DNA of 64,000 nucleotides from JAVJSD01 sp040219575 (GTDB taxonomy: Bacteria > Planctomycetota > Planctomycetia > Pirellulales > Pirellulaceae): positions 62,001-126,000 of the forward strand of contig JAVJSD010000080.1 of assembly GCA_040219575.1 (NCBI GenBank), in the 5' to 3' direction. Both the position numbers and the translations under genes were made by a program. Below the pieces are notes generated by a model. It was not told the origin of the DNA, searched no databases, and saw only the letters and a program-made list of their open reading frames with translations. Below, piece after piece: positions 28,044 to 36,227 of the stretch (position 1 is the stretch's first letter; every line of letters starts with the position of its first letter).

Positions 28044-28395
28044 GACGGCGGCGGATTCTCTGCCGTGAGGGAGGCGAATGAGACAAAACGAGAGGCGCCA
28101 ATGCGCTCGGCAACTCCGCCAAGTTGCCTGGTCTCGGTAGTTTAGCACCCAAACAGGGGAACGAAAGGGCACAGAGCCCGACGAGACGCCCTGCGATCGG
28201 CCGGCCTTTTCCAGCCCGTCGCGCGAGTTCGCAATATTCGGGGATTATCGCGTTTTCCGGTCGGGCGGGTTGGACGGACGGGCGGCCTCCGCGGCTTCGC
28301 GCCGAATGCTAGGTTTCAAGCAGCAAGGGCGTACTCTTCGGATTGCCGCAAGTGCATGGCGACCCGGTGCGAATGGTCCAGGGGGCAGTTACGAC
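28044..28395. other. intergenic region
   Basis: Divergent gap between the ATP-grasp gene (minus) and the PilZ-like gene (plus), so it should hold both promoters. No repeat, RNA or small gene is recognised. Confidence 0.4.
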
Positions 28396-28863
28396 ATGCA
28401 AATCACGCACGAGAACCCGACCGCCGAAGAAGACCTCGAGCGGATGCGCGACATGCTCGACCAGTGGCGGCGGCTGAGCACCGGCAAGCGCGACGAGCGG
28501 CGCTGCCTGCCGCGACACGACTACGCCACCACGGCGATCGTCTCGGTCGACTACACCCCGAGCGACGCGAAGGAGGAATCCGGCCCGAAACTGCAAGCCG
28601 TCTTCGAGTCGTGGACCCGCGATCTGTCGGCGACCGGCGTCTCGCTGCTGTTTCCCCGCCACTTGTCGCCGCAGTCGGAGTCGAAGCACGAGCGGGCCGA
28701 AACGATCGATCTCTACGAGGTCCTGAATCGGGGAGACGAAATCCAGGTGGGATTGCCCAAGTCCGCCGGACGCATTCTCTGGATGCGGTCCGTCATCCGC
28801 CGTCTCCGCCGCGTGCAGGACTTCGTGCTCGACTGCGGCGTGCAGTTCGCGGAACGCCTGTAG
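28396..28863 (+). CDS. PilZ-like domain protein
   Basis: 155 aa from ATG 28396 (MQITHENPTAEED). The pattern RRCLPRHDY followed by WTRDLSATGVSLLFP fits the RxxxR and D/NxSxxG signature of PilZ domains, which bind cyclic di-GMP. The second half (EIQVGLPKSAGRILWMRSVI to FVLDCGVQF) matches the closing strands. An N-terminal helix precedes the domain. It probably acts as a small cyclic-di-GMP effector, although no partner gene is evident. It ends one base from the convergent LarA-like gene. Confidence 0.72.
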   Translation: MQITHENPTAEEDLERMRDMLDQWRRLSTGKRDERRCLPRHDYATTAIVSVDYTPSDAKEESGPKLQAVFESWTRDLSATGVSLLFPRHLSPQSESKHERAETIDLYEVLNRGDEIQVGLPKSAGRILWMRSVIRRLRRVQDFVLDCGVQFAERL

Positions 28864-28864
28864 A

Positions 28865-30136
28865 TCAAGCCACCTGCGCCAGCACGTAGGGCCCTTTGGG
28901 AATCACGGCCAGGGTGGCGTCGTCGCCGTATTCGGCCAGCGAGTCGGCGACCGCCTGCTCGACGCTCGGCGCGCTCTCGACGAACAGCTTCTCGATCGTC
29001 TCGGCCGGCAGACCGTCGCTGACGATCTTCACCTTCGCCTTGCGGCAGACCTTGGCCAGTTCCTCCAGCTGCCACTGATCCATCTGGAAGTAATCCTTGC
29101 CCAGGATCCGCTCGAGGAACACCTCCAGGTTTTCATGCTCCTGAAACAACTGCTCGAATTGCGGACTGCCGATGCCTTCGCTCAAACTGGCGGCGACGAT
29201 GATCGTGCCCCCCTGCTTGACGATCGGCAGCGCCCCGGTCATCCCCTTCACGGATTGATAAAACGTCGTGTCGAGCGGGTAGCCGGCCGAACTGGTGACG
29301 ACGATGTCGACCGGCTCCTCGACCGTGTCGGTCACCACCTCGCGAACGAACGCCACTCCCTCCTCGAACGCCTCGATCATGTCGCCGGCCACCAGCTTCA
29401 GCGGCCGCCGCTCGGAGTCGATCACCACGTTGACGATGAAGTCGCAGCCCGCCTTGCGGCCGATCCAGGTGTTTTCCTGATGCACAGGATTCCCCTCGAG
29501 GATGCCGCAGTCGGCCAGCGGGCTTTCCAGGAAGTCGGGCCCATGCCAGACCTTGACCGTCTCCAGCGCCGCGATGCCGGGACAGATCAGTTTCCGCCCG
29601 CCAGAGAAGCCCGCCATCAGATGCGGTTCGATCAACCCGGTGGTGATTTTCAGATCGGCCTCGACGTAACGGCGGTCGATCCAGATCGGCACCCCGCGCG
29701 GACTGTCGCCGAGGTAGCAATGGGAGTCGAGATCCTGGCCGTCGTGGTTCTCGATGCGGTAACTCTCCGCGATCCGCCGGCCGACCATCTCGACCAACTC
29801 CTCGCCCTCGTTGGGGCGATGCAGCCCGGTGGCGACGAGGATCAGAATCTTGTCGCGGGCGATGCCGGCCGCCTCGAGCGTCTCGAGCATCGGCCGCAGG
29901 ATCAACTCGTTGGGGACCGGGCGCGTGATGTCGCAGATCAGAATGCAAGCGTCGCGGCGGCCTTGGGCGAGCTGGGCCAGGGGCGCGGCACCGATCGGAG
30001 AAGCCAACAAGCGGCGAACCTCCCCGTCGGGATCGGCCAGCGGCGGGGCGTACTTGTAGGCCAGCGTGCGAATGTTCCGGTCGTCGGGCAGTTCGACGTC
30101 GAGCCCGGTCTTGCCGTACTCCAGGTGGACGCGCAT
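28865..30136 (-). CDS. LarA-like nickel-pincer lactate racemase family protein (DUF2088)
   Basis: 423 aa. The residues that hold the nickel pincer cofactor and the catalytic histidines of LarA have visible counterparts: His in VATGLHRPN (about 104), His in LIEPHLMAG (about 170), Lys in FSGGRKLICPG (about 180) and His in KVWHGPDF (about 196). LarA-type enzymes racemise 2-hydroxyacids such as lactate. The cofactor-synthesis genes larB, larC and larE are not in the window, so the true substrate is open. Start MRVHLEYGKTG. Confidence 0.88.
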   Translation of the reverse strand: MRVHLEYGKTGLDVELPDDRNIRTLAYKYAPPLADPDGEVRRLLASPIGAAPLAQLAQGRRDACILICDITRPVPNELILRPMLETLEAAGIARDKILILVATGLHRPNEGEELVEMVGRRIAESYRIENHDGQDLDSHCYLGDSPRGVPIWIDRRYVEADLKITTGLIEPHLMAGFSGGRKLICPGIAALETVKVWHGPDFLESPLADCGILEGNPVHQENTWIGRKAGCDFIVNVVIDSERRPLKLVAGDMIEAFEEGVAFVREVVTDTVEEPVDIVVTSSAGYPLDTTFYQSVKGMTGALPIVKQGGTIIVAASLSEGIGSPQFEQLFQEHENLEVFLERILGKDYFQMDQWQLEELAKVCRKAKVKIVSDGLPAETIEKLFVESAPSVEQAVADSLAEYGDDATLAVIPKGPYVLAQVA

Positions 30137-30194
30137 GGTGGGAATTGCCTGGCGAGGGGCGAGGCGACGCGGAGGCGAAAAGAGAGGACGCCCT

Positions 30195-30410
30195 CTACTT
30201 CTTTTCGTCCTTCTCGTCGTCTTCCTTCTTGGCCTTCTTTTTCTTCTTCAGCGAGACCTTCACGACGCGCACCTTGGGCAGGCCCAGCACGGCGTCGCCC
30301 TCAGTCCAGCGGTCGGCCTGAAGCAGCTTCTCGATCCGCTCGGCGCGGGTCAGCACGTTGCGGGAGCGCATCAGCCCCTTGCGCACCTTGAGGCTTTTGT
30401 CGATGGTCAT
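30195..30410 (-). CDS. small basic protein of the Planctomycetes-Verrucomicrobia-Chlamydiae type
   Basis: 71 aa from ATG 30410, with GAGGATCG upstream. It starts MTIDKSLKVRKGLMRSRNVL, contains LTRAERIEKL, and ends in a Lys-rich tail (KKKKKAKKEDDEKDEKK). This matches the short conserved 'small basic protein' family restricted to the PVC superphylum. Its high positive charge suggests a nucleic-acid or ribosome-associated role, but none is established. It serves as a taxonomic marker here. Confidence 0.9.
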   Translation of the reverse strand: MTIDKSLKVRKGLMRSRNVLTRAERIEKLLQADRWTEGDAVLGLPKVRVVKVSLKKKKKAKKEDDEKDEKK

Positions 30411-30664
30411 CTTCGATCCTCGTTTCCAAATCTCGCGGCAGGCCAATTCTCGCGGCAAGCCGAATCTCGCGGCAAGAGCGCCGGACGCGTAAGTCCGCCG
30501 CGGCGAATCGACCAATATAGCGCGCCGCCGGCGTTCGATCAACGGCAGCCCCCGGATCGGGCGCCGCCTGGGTGTCGCCGATATGCTCGTCGAACAAAGA
30601 GGAAACGGGGCCACCCCAGAATGGGGAGTGCGGCCTCGTCTTGCCTTGATCCCGCCCAACAAAA

Positions 30665-30697
30665 CAAACCCCGCCGGCCCAATGCCGACGGGGTTTG
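30665..30697 (-). terminator. probable Rho-independent terminator after clpX
   Basis: Near-perfect palindrome CAAACCCCGCCGGC...GCCGACGGGGTTTG. On the minus strand it is followed by TTTTG, about 40 bp past the clpX stop. Position and strand fit clpX termination. Confidence 0.75.
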
Positions 30698-30734
30698 TGG
30701 GATTGTGGGAGAGGATTTCACGCCGGAGGCGAAC

Positions 30735-32015
30735 TCAGGCGCTCTTCGTTTCGGGCATCTTGAACAACGAAGTGCGGCCTTCGACCACTTCTTCGTCGAT
30801 GACGTACCGCGTGCCGGTCGTCTGGTCGGGCAACTCGAACATGATGTCGAGCATCACTTCCTCGATGATCGACCGCAGACCGCGGGCGCCGGTCCCCTTC
30901 TTCATCGCCCGTTTGGCGATGGCGCTGAGGGCCGACTCCGTGAAGTGCAACTCGCTGTTTTCAATCTCGAACAGCGTTTCGTACTGCTTGACCAGGGCGT
31001 TCTTGGGCTCGGTCAACACGCGCGTCAGGCCGGCCTCGTCGAGCGGCGTCAGCGCGGTGCATACCGGCAATCGGCCCACGAGCTCGGGAATCAGGCCGTA
31101 CTGCAGGATGTCGTCGCTGTTGATCTGCGGCAGCAGATCGGCGACGTCGCTCTCGTCCTTATAGCCGGCCTGTTGACCGAAACCGATGGTCTTCTTGCCG
31201 AGACGTTTGCGGATGATGTCCTCGATGCCGACGAACGTACCGCCGCAGATGAACAGGATGTTGCTCGTGTCCATCTGAATGTACTGCTGCTCGGGATGCT
31301 TCCGTCCACCTTGCGGCGGAACGTTGGCCACGGTCCCTTCCAGCATTTTCAGCAACGCCTGCTGCACGCCCTCGCCCGAGACATCGCGGGTGATCGAGAC
31401 GTTGTTGCTCGTCTTGCCGATCTTGTCGATCTCGTCGATGTACAGCACGCCCCGCTGCGCCGCTTCCAGATCGAAGTCGGCCGCGTGCAGCAGTTTGAGC
31501 AGCAGATTCTCCACATCTTCGCCCACATAGCCGGCTTCCGTGAGCGTGGTGGCGTCGCCGATGGCGAACGGCACGTTCAAGATGCGGGCCAGGGTGCGGG
31601 CCAACAGCGTTTTCCCGCAACCGGTGGGGCCGACCAGCAGGATATTCGACTTTTCGATATCGACGGCCGAACCCTCCCAACCCAGCGACAGCCGCTTGTA
31701 GTGGTTGTGAACGGCCACCGCCAGCACCTTTTTGGCCTGGCTCTGTCCGATCACGTACTCGTCCAAATCGGCGACGATTTCGCGAGGCGTGGGAATCTTG
31801 TTGAACAGCTGCTTGGTGCTGCCACGGCGGCGCTGTTCCTGTTCGAGGATCGACTGGCAAAGGTCGATGCATTCGCCGCAGATGTAAACATCCCCGGGGC
31901 CCTCGACGAGCGGACCGACATCGCGGTAGCTCTTACGGCAGAACGAACAGAAGGCGTTCTTCTTGGTCGTTCCGCTACCGCGGCGTGTGCCGCCTACATC
32001 CTTTCCTGCGGGCAT
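30735..32015 (-). CDS. clpX: ATP-dependent Clp protease ATP-binding subunit ClpX
   Basis: 426 aa. The start at 32015 has AAAGGAGTAGTC directly upstream. The N-terminal Cys4 zinc domain reads CSFCRKSYRDVG to YICGECIDLC. The AAA+ core has Walker A VGPTGCGKTLLA, Walker B VLYIDEIDKIG and the pore loop GYVGEDVEN. The C-terminal sensor region follows (GTGARGLRSIIEEVMLDIMFE). ClpX unfolds substrates and feeds them to ClpP. clpP is not in the window. The N-terminus after the start is Gly/Arg/Lys-rich (MPAGKDVGGTRRGSGTTKK). Confidence 0.98.
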   Translation of the reverse strand: MPAGKDVGGTRRGSGTTKKNAFCSFCRKSYRDVGPLVEGPGDVYICGECIDLCQSILEQEQRRRGSTKQLFNKIPTPREIVADLDEYVIGQSQAKKVLAVAVHNHYKRLSLGWEGSAVDIEKSNILLVGPTGCGKTLLARTLARILNVPFAIGDATTLTEAGYVGEDVENLLLKLLHAADFDLEAAQRGVLYIDEIDKIGKTSNNVSITRDVSGEGVQQALLKMLEGTVANVPPQGGRKHPEQQYIQMDTSNILFICGGTFVGIEDIIRKRLGKKTIGFGQQAGYKDESDVADLLPQINSDDILQYGLIPELVGRLPVCTALTPLDEAGLTRVLTEPKNALVKQYETLFEIENSELHFTESALSAIAKRAMKKGTGARGLRSIIEEVMLDIMFELPDQTTGTRYVIDEEVVEGRTSLFKMPETKSA

Positions 32016-32356
32016 GACTACTCCTTTCGAGTACCCGTTGGCTGCGGCGCACCGTGCGACCGCCGCCATCGATGAGATAAACCCAGGTGTAGCTCGAGTG
32101 ACCGATGGGGCTGGCGCCGCATGGCCTGTGGGTGCATCCCTGTCCGCTTCCGTCGAGCCGCTAACTACAACAACACAATCGACTCAAAACCAATCGAGAT
32201 TTCGCTGACACTCGCGAGGTCGTCTTGACCCAGTGCCGACGCCGCCGACTGGAGCCGCCCTGTGAAGTGAACTACGGGGCCTCCCAGGCCGACGCCAGTC
32301 GAAGGATCGGAAAAACCGGCACGCTTCCGCCGGCCTTCGCGGCCGGTTGGATTGCG
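32016..32356. other. intergenic region upstream of clpX
   Basis: It should contain the clpX promoter. Apart from the terminator-like hairpin at 32311-32348, no gene, RNA or repeat is recognised. Confidence 0.4.
32311..32348 (-). terminator. probable Rho-independent terminator for the gene at 32357
   Basis: Read on the minus strand, AACCGGC and GCCGGTT pair around an inner GC-rich hairpin (CCGGCC/GGCCGG). TTTTTCC follows. It begins 8 bp past the stop of the upstream minus-strand gene. Confidence 0.7.
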
Positions 32357-32653
32357 CTAAGTGGTTTCACCCTTCTCCTTTAACTCTCGCTGTAGCTTCT
32401 CGTGCAGGGCAGTTTTAATTGTTCGGTATTCCTCGTCGCTGAGGGTACCCCGGTGATGGATTTCTTCGAAATTCGACAGCAACTCTTCGGTGGTTCGCTC
32501 GTCCCTGCTGATGTGATCGCGAAACTTTCGCACCACGTAGTAGCCGATGAGCAGTAGAATCACGACGACCGCCACCAACAGGACCGCACGAGCTTGCGGT
32601 GTGCCCAGTATTTCCAGCACATCTTCCATTGTGCCGCGGGCCAGCAACATCAT
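32357..32653 (-). CDS. single-span membrane protein with SHOCT-like C-terminus
   Basis: 98 aa; a shorter start at 32629 (MEDVLEIL) is equally possible. One transmembrane helix is seen (AVLLVAVVVILLLIGYYVV), followed by a charged cytoplasmic helix and a short module (SNFEEIHHRGTLSDEEYRTI) that resembles the SHOCT oligomerisation motif. Function unknown. Divergent from the KDPG aldolase gene. Confidence 0.7.
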   Translation of the reverse strand: MMLLARGTMEDVLEILGTPQARAVLLVAVVVILLLIGYYVVRKFRDHISRDERTTEELLSNFEEIHHRGTLSDEEYRTIKTALHEKLQRELKEKGETT

Positions 32654-32878
32654 CGCAATTCGAGAGGTCTGAAAGCGGCCGCCGCCAAAACCGGGGCGAC
32701 GACGTGAGTTCGACGAATATTATGCACAAGGCCCAGCGCGAGTCCAGGTTTTCCCGGACCTATTGCATAACCTGTTGACACGGATCATGTTACACCCCAG
32801 AAGCCGCCTCGTCACGCGATCCGGGACAGGTAGGCGGCGATTTCCAGGTTGAAAAAACAAGGCAAAACGACGATTTCC

Positions 32879-33529
32879 ATGAGTAAAGAAGATCAACTGG
32901 CGCGGGTCCTTCGCAGTGGAATTGTGGCGGTGATCCGCGCCAACGACGGCGAGCGGCTGGTGGAAGTCGCCGAGGCGCTGCTCGCCGGCGGCGTCGAAGT
33001 CATGGAGGTCACCTTCACCGTGCCCGATGCGGTCCATGTGCTCGAGCGGGTGGCCCGGCAATTGGGAGATCGCGTCCTGCTGGGGGCCGGCACGGTGCTC
33101 GACACCGAAACCGCCCGCACCGCCATCCTGGCCGGCGCCGAGTTCATCGTCTCTCCCTCGACCAATGTCGACGTCATACGGCTCTGCCAGCGGTACAGCA
33201 AGCTGATCATGCCCGGCGCGTTCACGCCGACCGAAGTGATCACCGCCTGGGAGGCCGGCGCCGATATCGTCAAAGTCTTCCCTTCCGACATTCACGGCCC
33301 AAAATACCTCAAAGCCCTCCGCGGGCCCTTGCCGCAGGTTCGGCTGATGCCGACCGGCGGGGTGAACCTCGACACCGCCGGCGATTTCTTCAAAGCCGGC
33401 GCCTGCGCCCTGGGAGTCGGCGGGTCGCTGGTCGAGGCCAAAACCGTCGAGGCCGGCGACATGCAGAGGATCGAGTCGCTGGCCCGGCAGTTCTCGCAGC
33501 TGGCCGCCGAATTCTGCAACAAAAACTGA
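32879..33529 (+). CDS. eda: KDPG/KHG aldolase (2-dehydro-3-deoxy-phosphogluconate aldolase)
   Basis: 216 aa from ATG 32879 (MSKEDQLARV). A class I TIM-barrel aldolase. The general base is in VMEVTFTVPDA (Glu at about 43), the Schiff-base Lys is in ADIVKVFPSD (about 131), and phosphate-binding glycines are in MPTGGVNLDT and ALGVGGSLV. It cleaves 2-keto-3-deoxy-6-phosphogluconate to pyruvate and glyceraldehyde 3-phosphate in the Entner-Doudoroff or uronate routes. No other pathway gene is adjacent, so the physiological substrate (KDPG, KHG or the galactose analogue) is not fixed. Confidence 0.94.
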   Translation: MSKEDQLARVLRSGIVAVIRANDGERLVEVAEALLAGGVEVMEVTFTVPDAVHVLERVARQLGDRVLLGAGTVLDTETARTAILAGAEFIVSPSTNVDVIRLCQRYSKLIMPGAFTPTEVITAWEAGADIVKVFPSDIHGPKYLKALRGPLPQVRLMPTGGVNLDTAGDFFKAGACALGVGGSLVEAKTVEAGDMQRIESLARQFSQLAAEFCNKN

Positions 33530-33635
33530 GCAACGACGCACACGGCAAATTGCCGATGAATGGGAGCAAGTCTTCGCACTTCTTGAGCGAGCGACCCCTT
33601 CACCGCCTTCCCTCTCCCCCACAGGATCCCCTTCC

Positions 33636-33899
33636 ATGTCGGGCAACCACACCAAGTACCAGCAAAACATCATTCGCAACTACTACCAGAACCGCGAAGG
33701 CATCGCGCTGCAGCGGGTTCAGGAGTTGATCACCGAGCTGTATCTTTCCGAAGGCAAGAAGCGCGAGAAGCATTGGAAGAGCATCGCCGGCCATCTGGAA
33801 AAGCTGGGCGTCGCCAAGAAGACCATCGACCACCTCATCAGCGAAAACAATCCCGAGCTCGTCGCCAGCCTCATCAAGAAGCTGATAGACAAGGACTGA
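33636..33899 (+). CDS. conserved-looking small helical protein (87 aa)
   Basis: Starts MSGNHTKYQQNIIRNYYQNR, with AGGATCC upstream. Charged and helical, rich in Lys and Glu, with no signal peptide or membrane segment. Composition and short, even length are typical of conserved planctomycete hypothetical proteins, but the family is not recognised. It lies about 106 bp after the aldolase on the same strand. Confidence 0.6.
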   Translation: MSGNHTKYQQNIIRNYYQNREGIALQRVQELITELYLSEGKKREKHWKSIAGHLEKLGVAKKTIDHLISENNPELVASLIKKLIDKD

Positions 33900-34369
33900 G
33901 CGCATTCTGTGCGACCGGCGTCGGCGTCTGTCGAGCCGGAAATCGCCCCCTGCGCGTCCCCCCGCGCCATCGGAGTCCTTCCTCGCGACCGGTGAATTCG
34001 CACTCCCAATTCACCACCACCCCCGACCCGTTCGGCGAATGCGGTGAATTGGGCCGGTGAATTCACCACCGCTCACCATCCCCGTAGCATGGCCGCCCTC
34101 GGCGTGATTCCGCGCCGCTGCTCGCTGCCCCGGCGACCTTGCCCGCTCCCGTCACGGCCGAGGGCGACCATGCTACGCAGCGAACTCCCAGCCGGGCGGA
34201 GGGAACCGGGCTCGCGGTTCTCCGTCCAGCGCGTTCGCCTCTTGCATCCTACCGCGGCCGAAGCGCGCCAGACGCGCATTTGGCGCGCTGTTCGCGCGCG
34301 TTTGGCGAGGCAAGTCGTGCGCTCGGCAGCCACAGCCCGCGACGTTGTTCCGCGAGGAATCGCGCGCCG
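33900..34369. other. intergenic region with a long hairpin
   Basis: No gene is recognised. The main content is the long inverted repeat at 34084-34176, plus degenerate direct repeats around CAATTCACC and GAATTCACC at 33990-34070. Confidence 0.55.
34084..34176. repeat. long imperfect inverted repeat (about 24-bp arms)
   Basis: The left arm (34084-34107, GTAGCATGGCCGCCCTCGGC and on) and right arm (34152-34176) are complementary except for one substitution and one indel, with about 44 bp between them. It could fold as a long hairpin. It lies between unrelated genes and looks like a dispersed non-coding element. Confidence 0.85.
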
Positions 34370-34672
34370 CTACTCGGCTTTGAGTTTCTGAATCAGGAAA
34401 CTCGGCAGGTCGCCATACTGCTTGTCCTCGTGGTCCGGGTAGACGACCACGCATTCCAGGCCCAGTTCCTTCATCTTCTCTTGCAGCTTGAGGCCGAGCA
34501 GCGCGTGGTGCACCCACACTCCTTCGTTGGTATCCCTGGTGACCGGCACGGCGCCGCGGCCGTAGGTCATGTAGACGGGCACGTCGTCCTTGGTGAGATG
34601 GGTGATGGCCGAGGCCTCGGGAAGAAGAAAAGGTGGCAGGACCCGTTTCATTGACCGATAGCTGGCCTGCAC
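34370..34672 (-). pseudogene. remnant of an alpha/beta-hydrolase (esterase-type), C-terminal end only
   Basis: The last about 80 residues (AITHLTKDDVPVYMTYGRGA, then HHALLGLKLQEKMKELGLEC and VVVYPDHEDKQYGDLPSFL) look like the C-terminal end of planctomycete esterase/lipase-type hydrolases. In those proteins a 'conditions under which the His is supplied' region follows an ITHLTKDD-like strand. The nucleophile elbow (GxSxG) and most of the fold are missing. Upstream sequence in all frames does not continue the protein. The gene is therefore probably decayed or truncated. Low expression value is assumed. Confidence 0.6.
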
Positions 34673-34874
34673 ATACGCCTGCGGTGACTACACACGACGT
34701 CACCGTCGTCAGCGTACGACTCAGGGCTAGAGCGACTGGCTAAGCCATCTCGCTAGGACTCTTTCATTCCCAACTTCCAGCCGGTTTATCCCGGCGCTTT
34801 CGGTGGCCCCGTTGGCGTTCTTCACGCTCCCCCTTCTCGGTGGACGCTGCTCGGTGAAGGCGAACGCAACGCTG

Positions 34875-35471
34875 CTACCGGGAGATCAGGCCGATCGTCC
34901 AGGTCGTCGCCGCGATGCCGAGGCAGATGCCGACGAGAATGCCGATCGCCTTGGCCTTGTTGAACTGCTCTAGGCCGAAGTAGTAAAGAACGTTGCTCTT
35001 GAAAAAGTACAGCAGCAGCAGGAAGTGGATCAACATGCGTCCGGCGTGTTTCAGCAGGTATTCCTCCGGCCCAAGGCCGATAGCCGCCAGCGAGTTCGTC
35101 ATGGCGACGATCGTCATCATTGCCGAGGCGTTGCGAAAGACGCTGTAGACGTAGTAGAAACTGGCCAGCCACCAGCCCCATTTTGCGCCGATCCACATGC
35201 CGACGCCGGATGCGGTGGCTAGACAGGCCAGGAGCATCAGGCCCCCAAGCACCAGGACCGGCGAGATGCCGATCGCCTGAAACGATTCGTCCAGCGTGTC
35301 GAGATTTGCAAGGAGCAGGAACTGCGAAACGAAAAGGAGGGCGCCGCCGAGGAGGTGCAGCACCGCCAGGATCGTCACACCGATCGGCCGATTCACGGTG
35401 ATCCGCTGTCGATCGGAATTGGGCGGCGGCGTTTCGGCCGTCGGCGAGCGATAGGGATTGTCGTTCATCAT
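34875..35471 (-). CDS. multi-span membrane protein with NPYxSP N-terminus
   Basis: 198 aa from ATG 35471 (MMNDNPYRSPTAET), with AGGA upstream. It has the same NPYxxP opening as the membrane protein at 18017. Four to five hydrophobic segments follow: IGVTILAVLHLLGGALLF, VLVLGGLMLLACLATASGVG, WWLASFYYVYSVF, MLIHFLLLLYFF and IGILVGICLGIAATTW. No transporter motif is seen. Function unknown. Confidence 0.75.
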   Translation of the reverse strand: MMNDNPYRSPTAETPPPNSDRQRITVNRPIGVTILAVLHLLGGALLFVSQFLLLANLDTLDESFQAIGISPVLVLGGLMLLACLATASGVGMWIGAKWGWWLASFYYVYSVFRNASAMMTIVAMTNSLAAIGLGPEEYLLKHAGRMLIHFLLLLYFFKSNVLYYFGLEQFNKAKAIGILVGICLGIAATTWTIGLISR

Positions 35472-35731
35472 TGCCTGGTTCCTGCACGCAAGATTCATCG
35501 ACGACTCATCGGGCCAGCCGATCGGAGGCGCCCGCCGACGCCTTGCAAGAGATGCTTGGCGCCGTCAGCTTGTCGCCCCGTAGGCCTGTCCGTCAACGGT
35601 TATGGGACAGAATGGAGACATCCAGCTTGGCGCAAACGCCGGTCAAGTATCGCCCGCCGAAAAGCAGCCAAAGACTGGTTCATCCGCCCCCAATTTAAGA
35701 TGGGTAGCCCCGTTCTGCACGCAGTTGATCA

Positions 35732-35751
35732 CCACCGGCTAAAGCCGGTGG
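35732..35751. repeat. perfect palindrome
   Basis: CCACCGGCT-AA-AGCCGGTGG, with 9-bp perfect arms and a 2-bp centre. No T-run follows, so it is not a clear terminator. Confidence 0.85.
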
Positions 35752-36028
35752 CACACTGACTGCAACCGCGAAAGGCAGTAACTGGCCCGATTCCCCCTCC
35801 GGGGCGCCGTGCCTCCGTGAAATCGCACGTCACTCTCTCACGGAGGCGCAGAGCCACGGAGAAGGTCGACGATGCGCCGGAAATCGCTCGGGCATCGGCA
35901 ACCAACTATCTCTGCCGGACCCTCCCGAACCTCACCGCCGGAACAAGACCCGACGAAATCTCACGACGCTAGGCAACTCGGTTTTGCGCAGTCCAAGCCG
36001 GCCCCTTGGGGGCAACGACGGAAGTTTC

Positions 36029-36051
36029 AGAAGTCTCACGACTTCTGCTAC
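36029..36051. repeat. copy of palindromic dispersed repeat
   Basis: AGAAGTCTCACGACTTCTGC followed by TAC. Same family as the copies at 12486 and 44261, with compensating changes in both arms (AGAAGTC/GACTTCT), which keeps the hairpin paired. Confidence 0.8.
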
Positions 36052-36227
36052 AGGAACACTCAGCGACAACGCCGCACGAATCGGGGCACGATCGGTGACC
36101 AGCCGAGCGGCGAAAACGCCGCAGTCGAGGATCGACGTAGACATCAAAAGAGTTTGATGGTTGGAGGCGAGTCGGCTATCATCAGCTCGAGCGGCCGAGG
36201 GGCGCGGCGGCCAGGAGGTGGACCGAC

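Larger units (their letters stand above)
35472..36227. other. long intergenic region with hairpins and a dispersed repeat copy
   Basis: No gene is recognised in about 750 bp. It contains a perfect 20-bp palindrome (35732-35751) and a copy of the dispersed repeat (36029-36051). It also has a CTCACGGAGGCGCAGAGCC segment near 35838 that is reminiscent of non-coding repeats in planctomycete genomes. The Shine-Dalgarno AGGAGGTG of the next gene is at 36213-36220. Confidence 0.6.
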
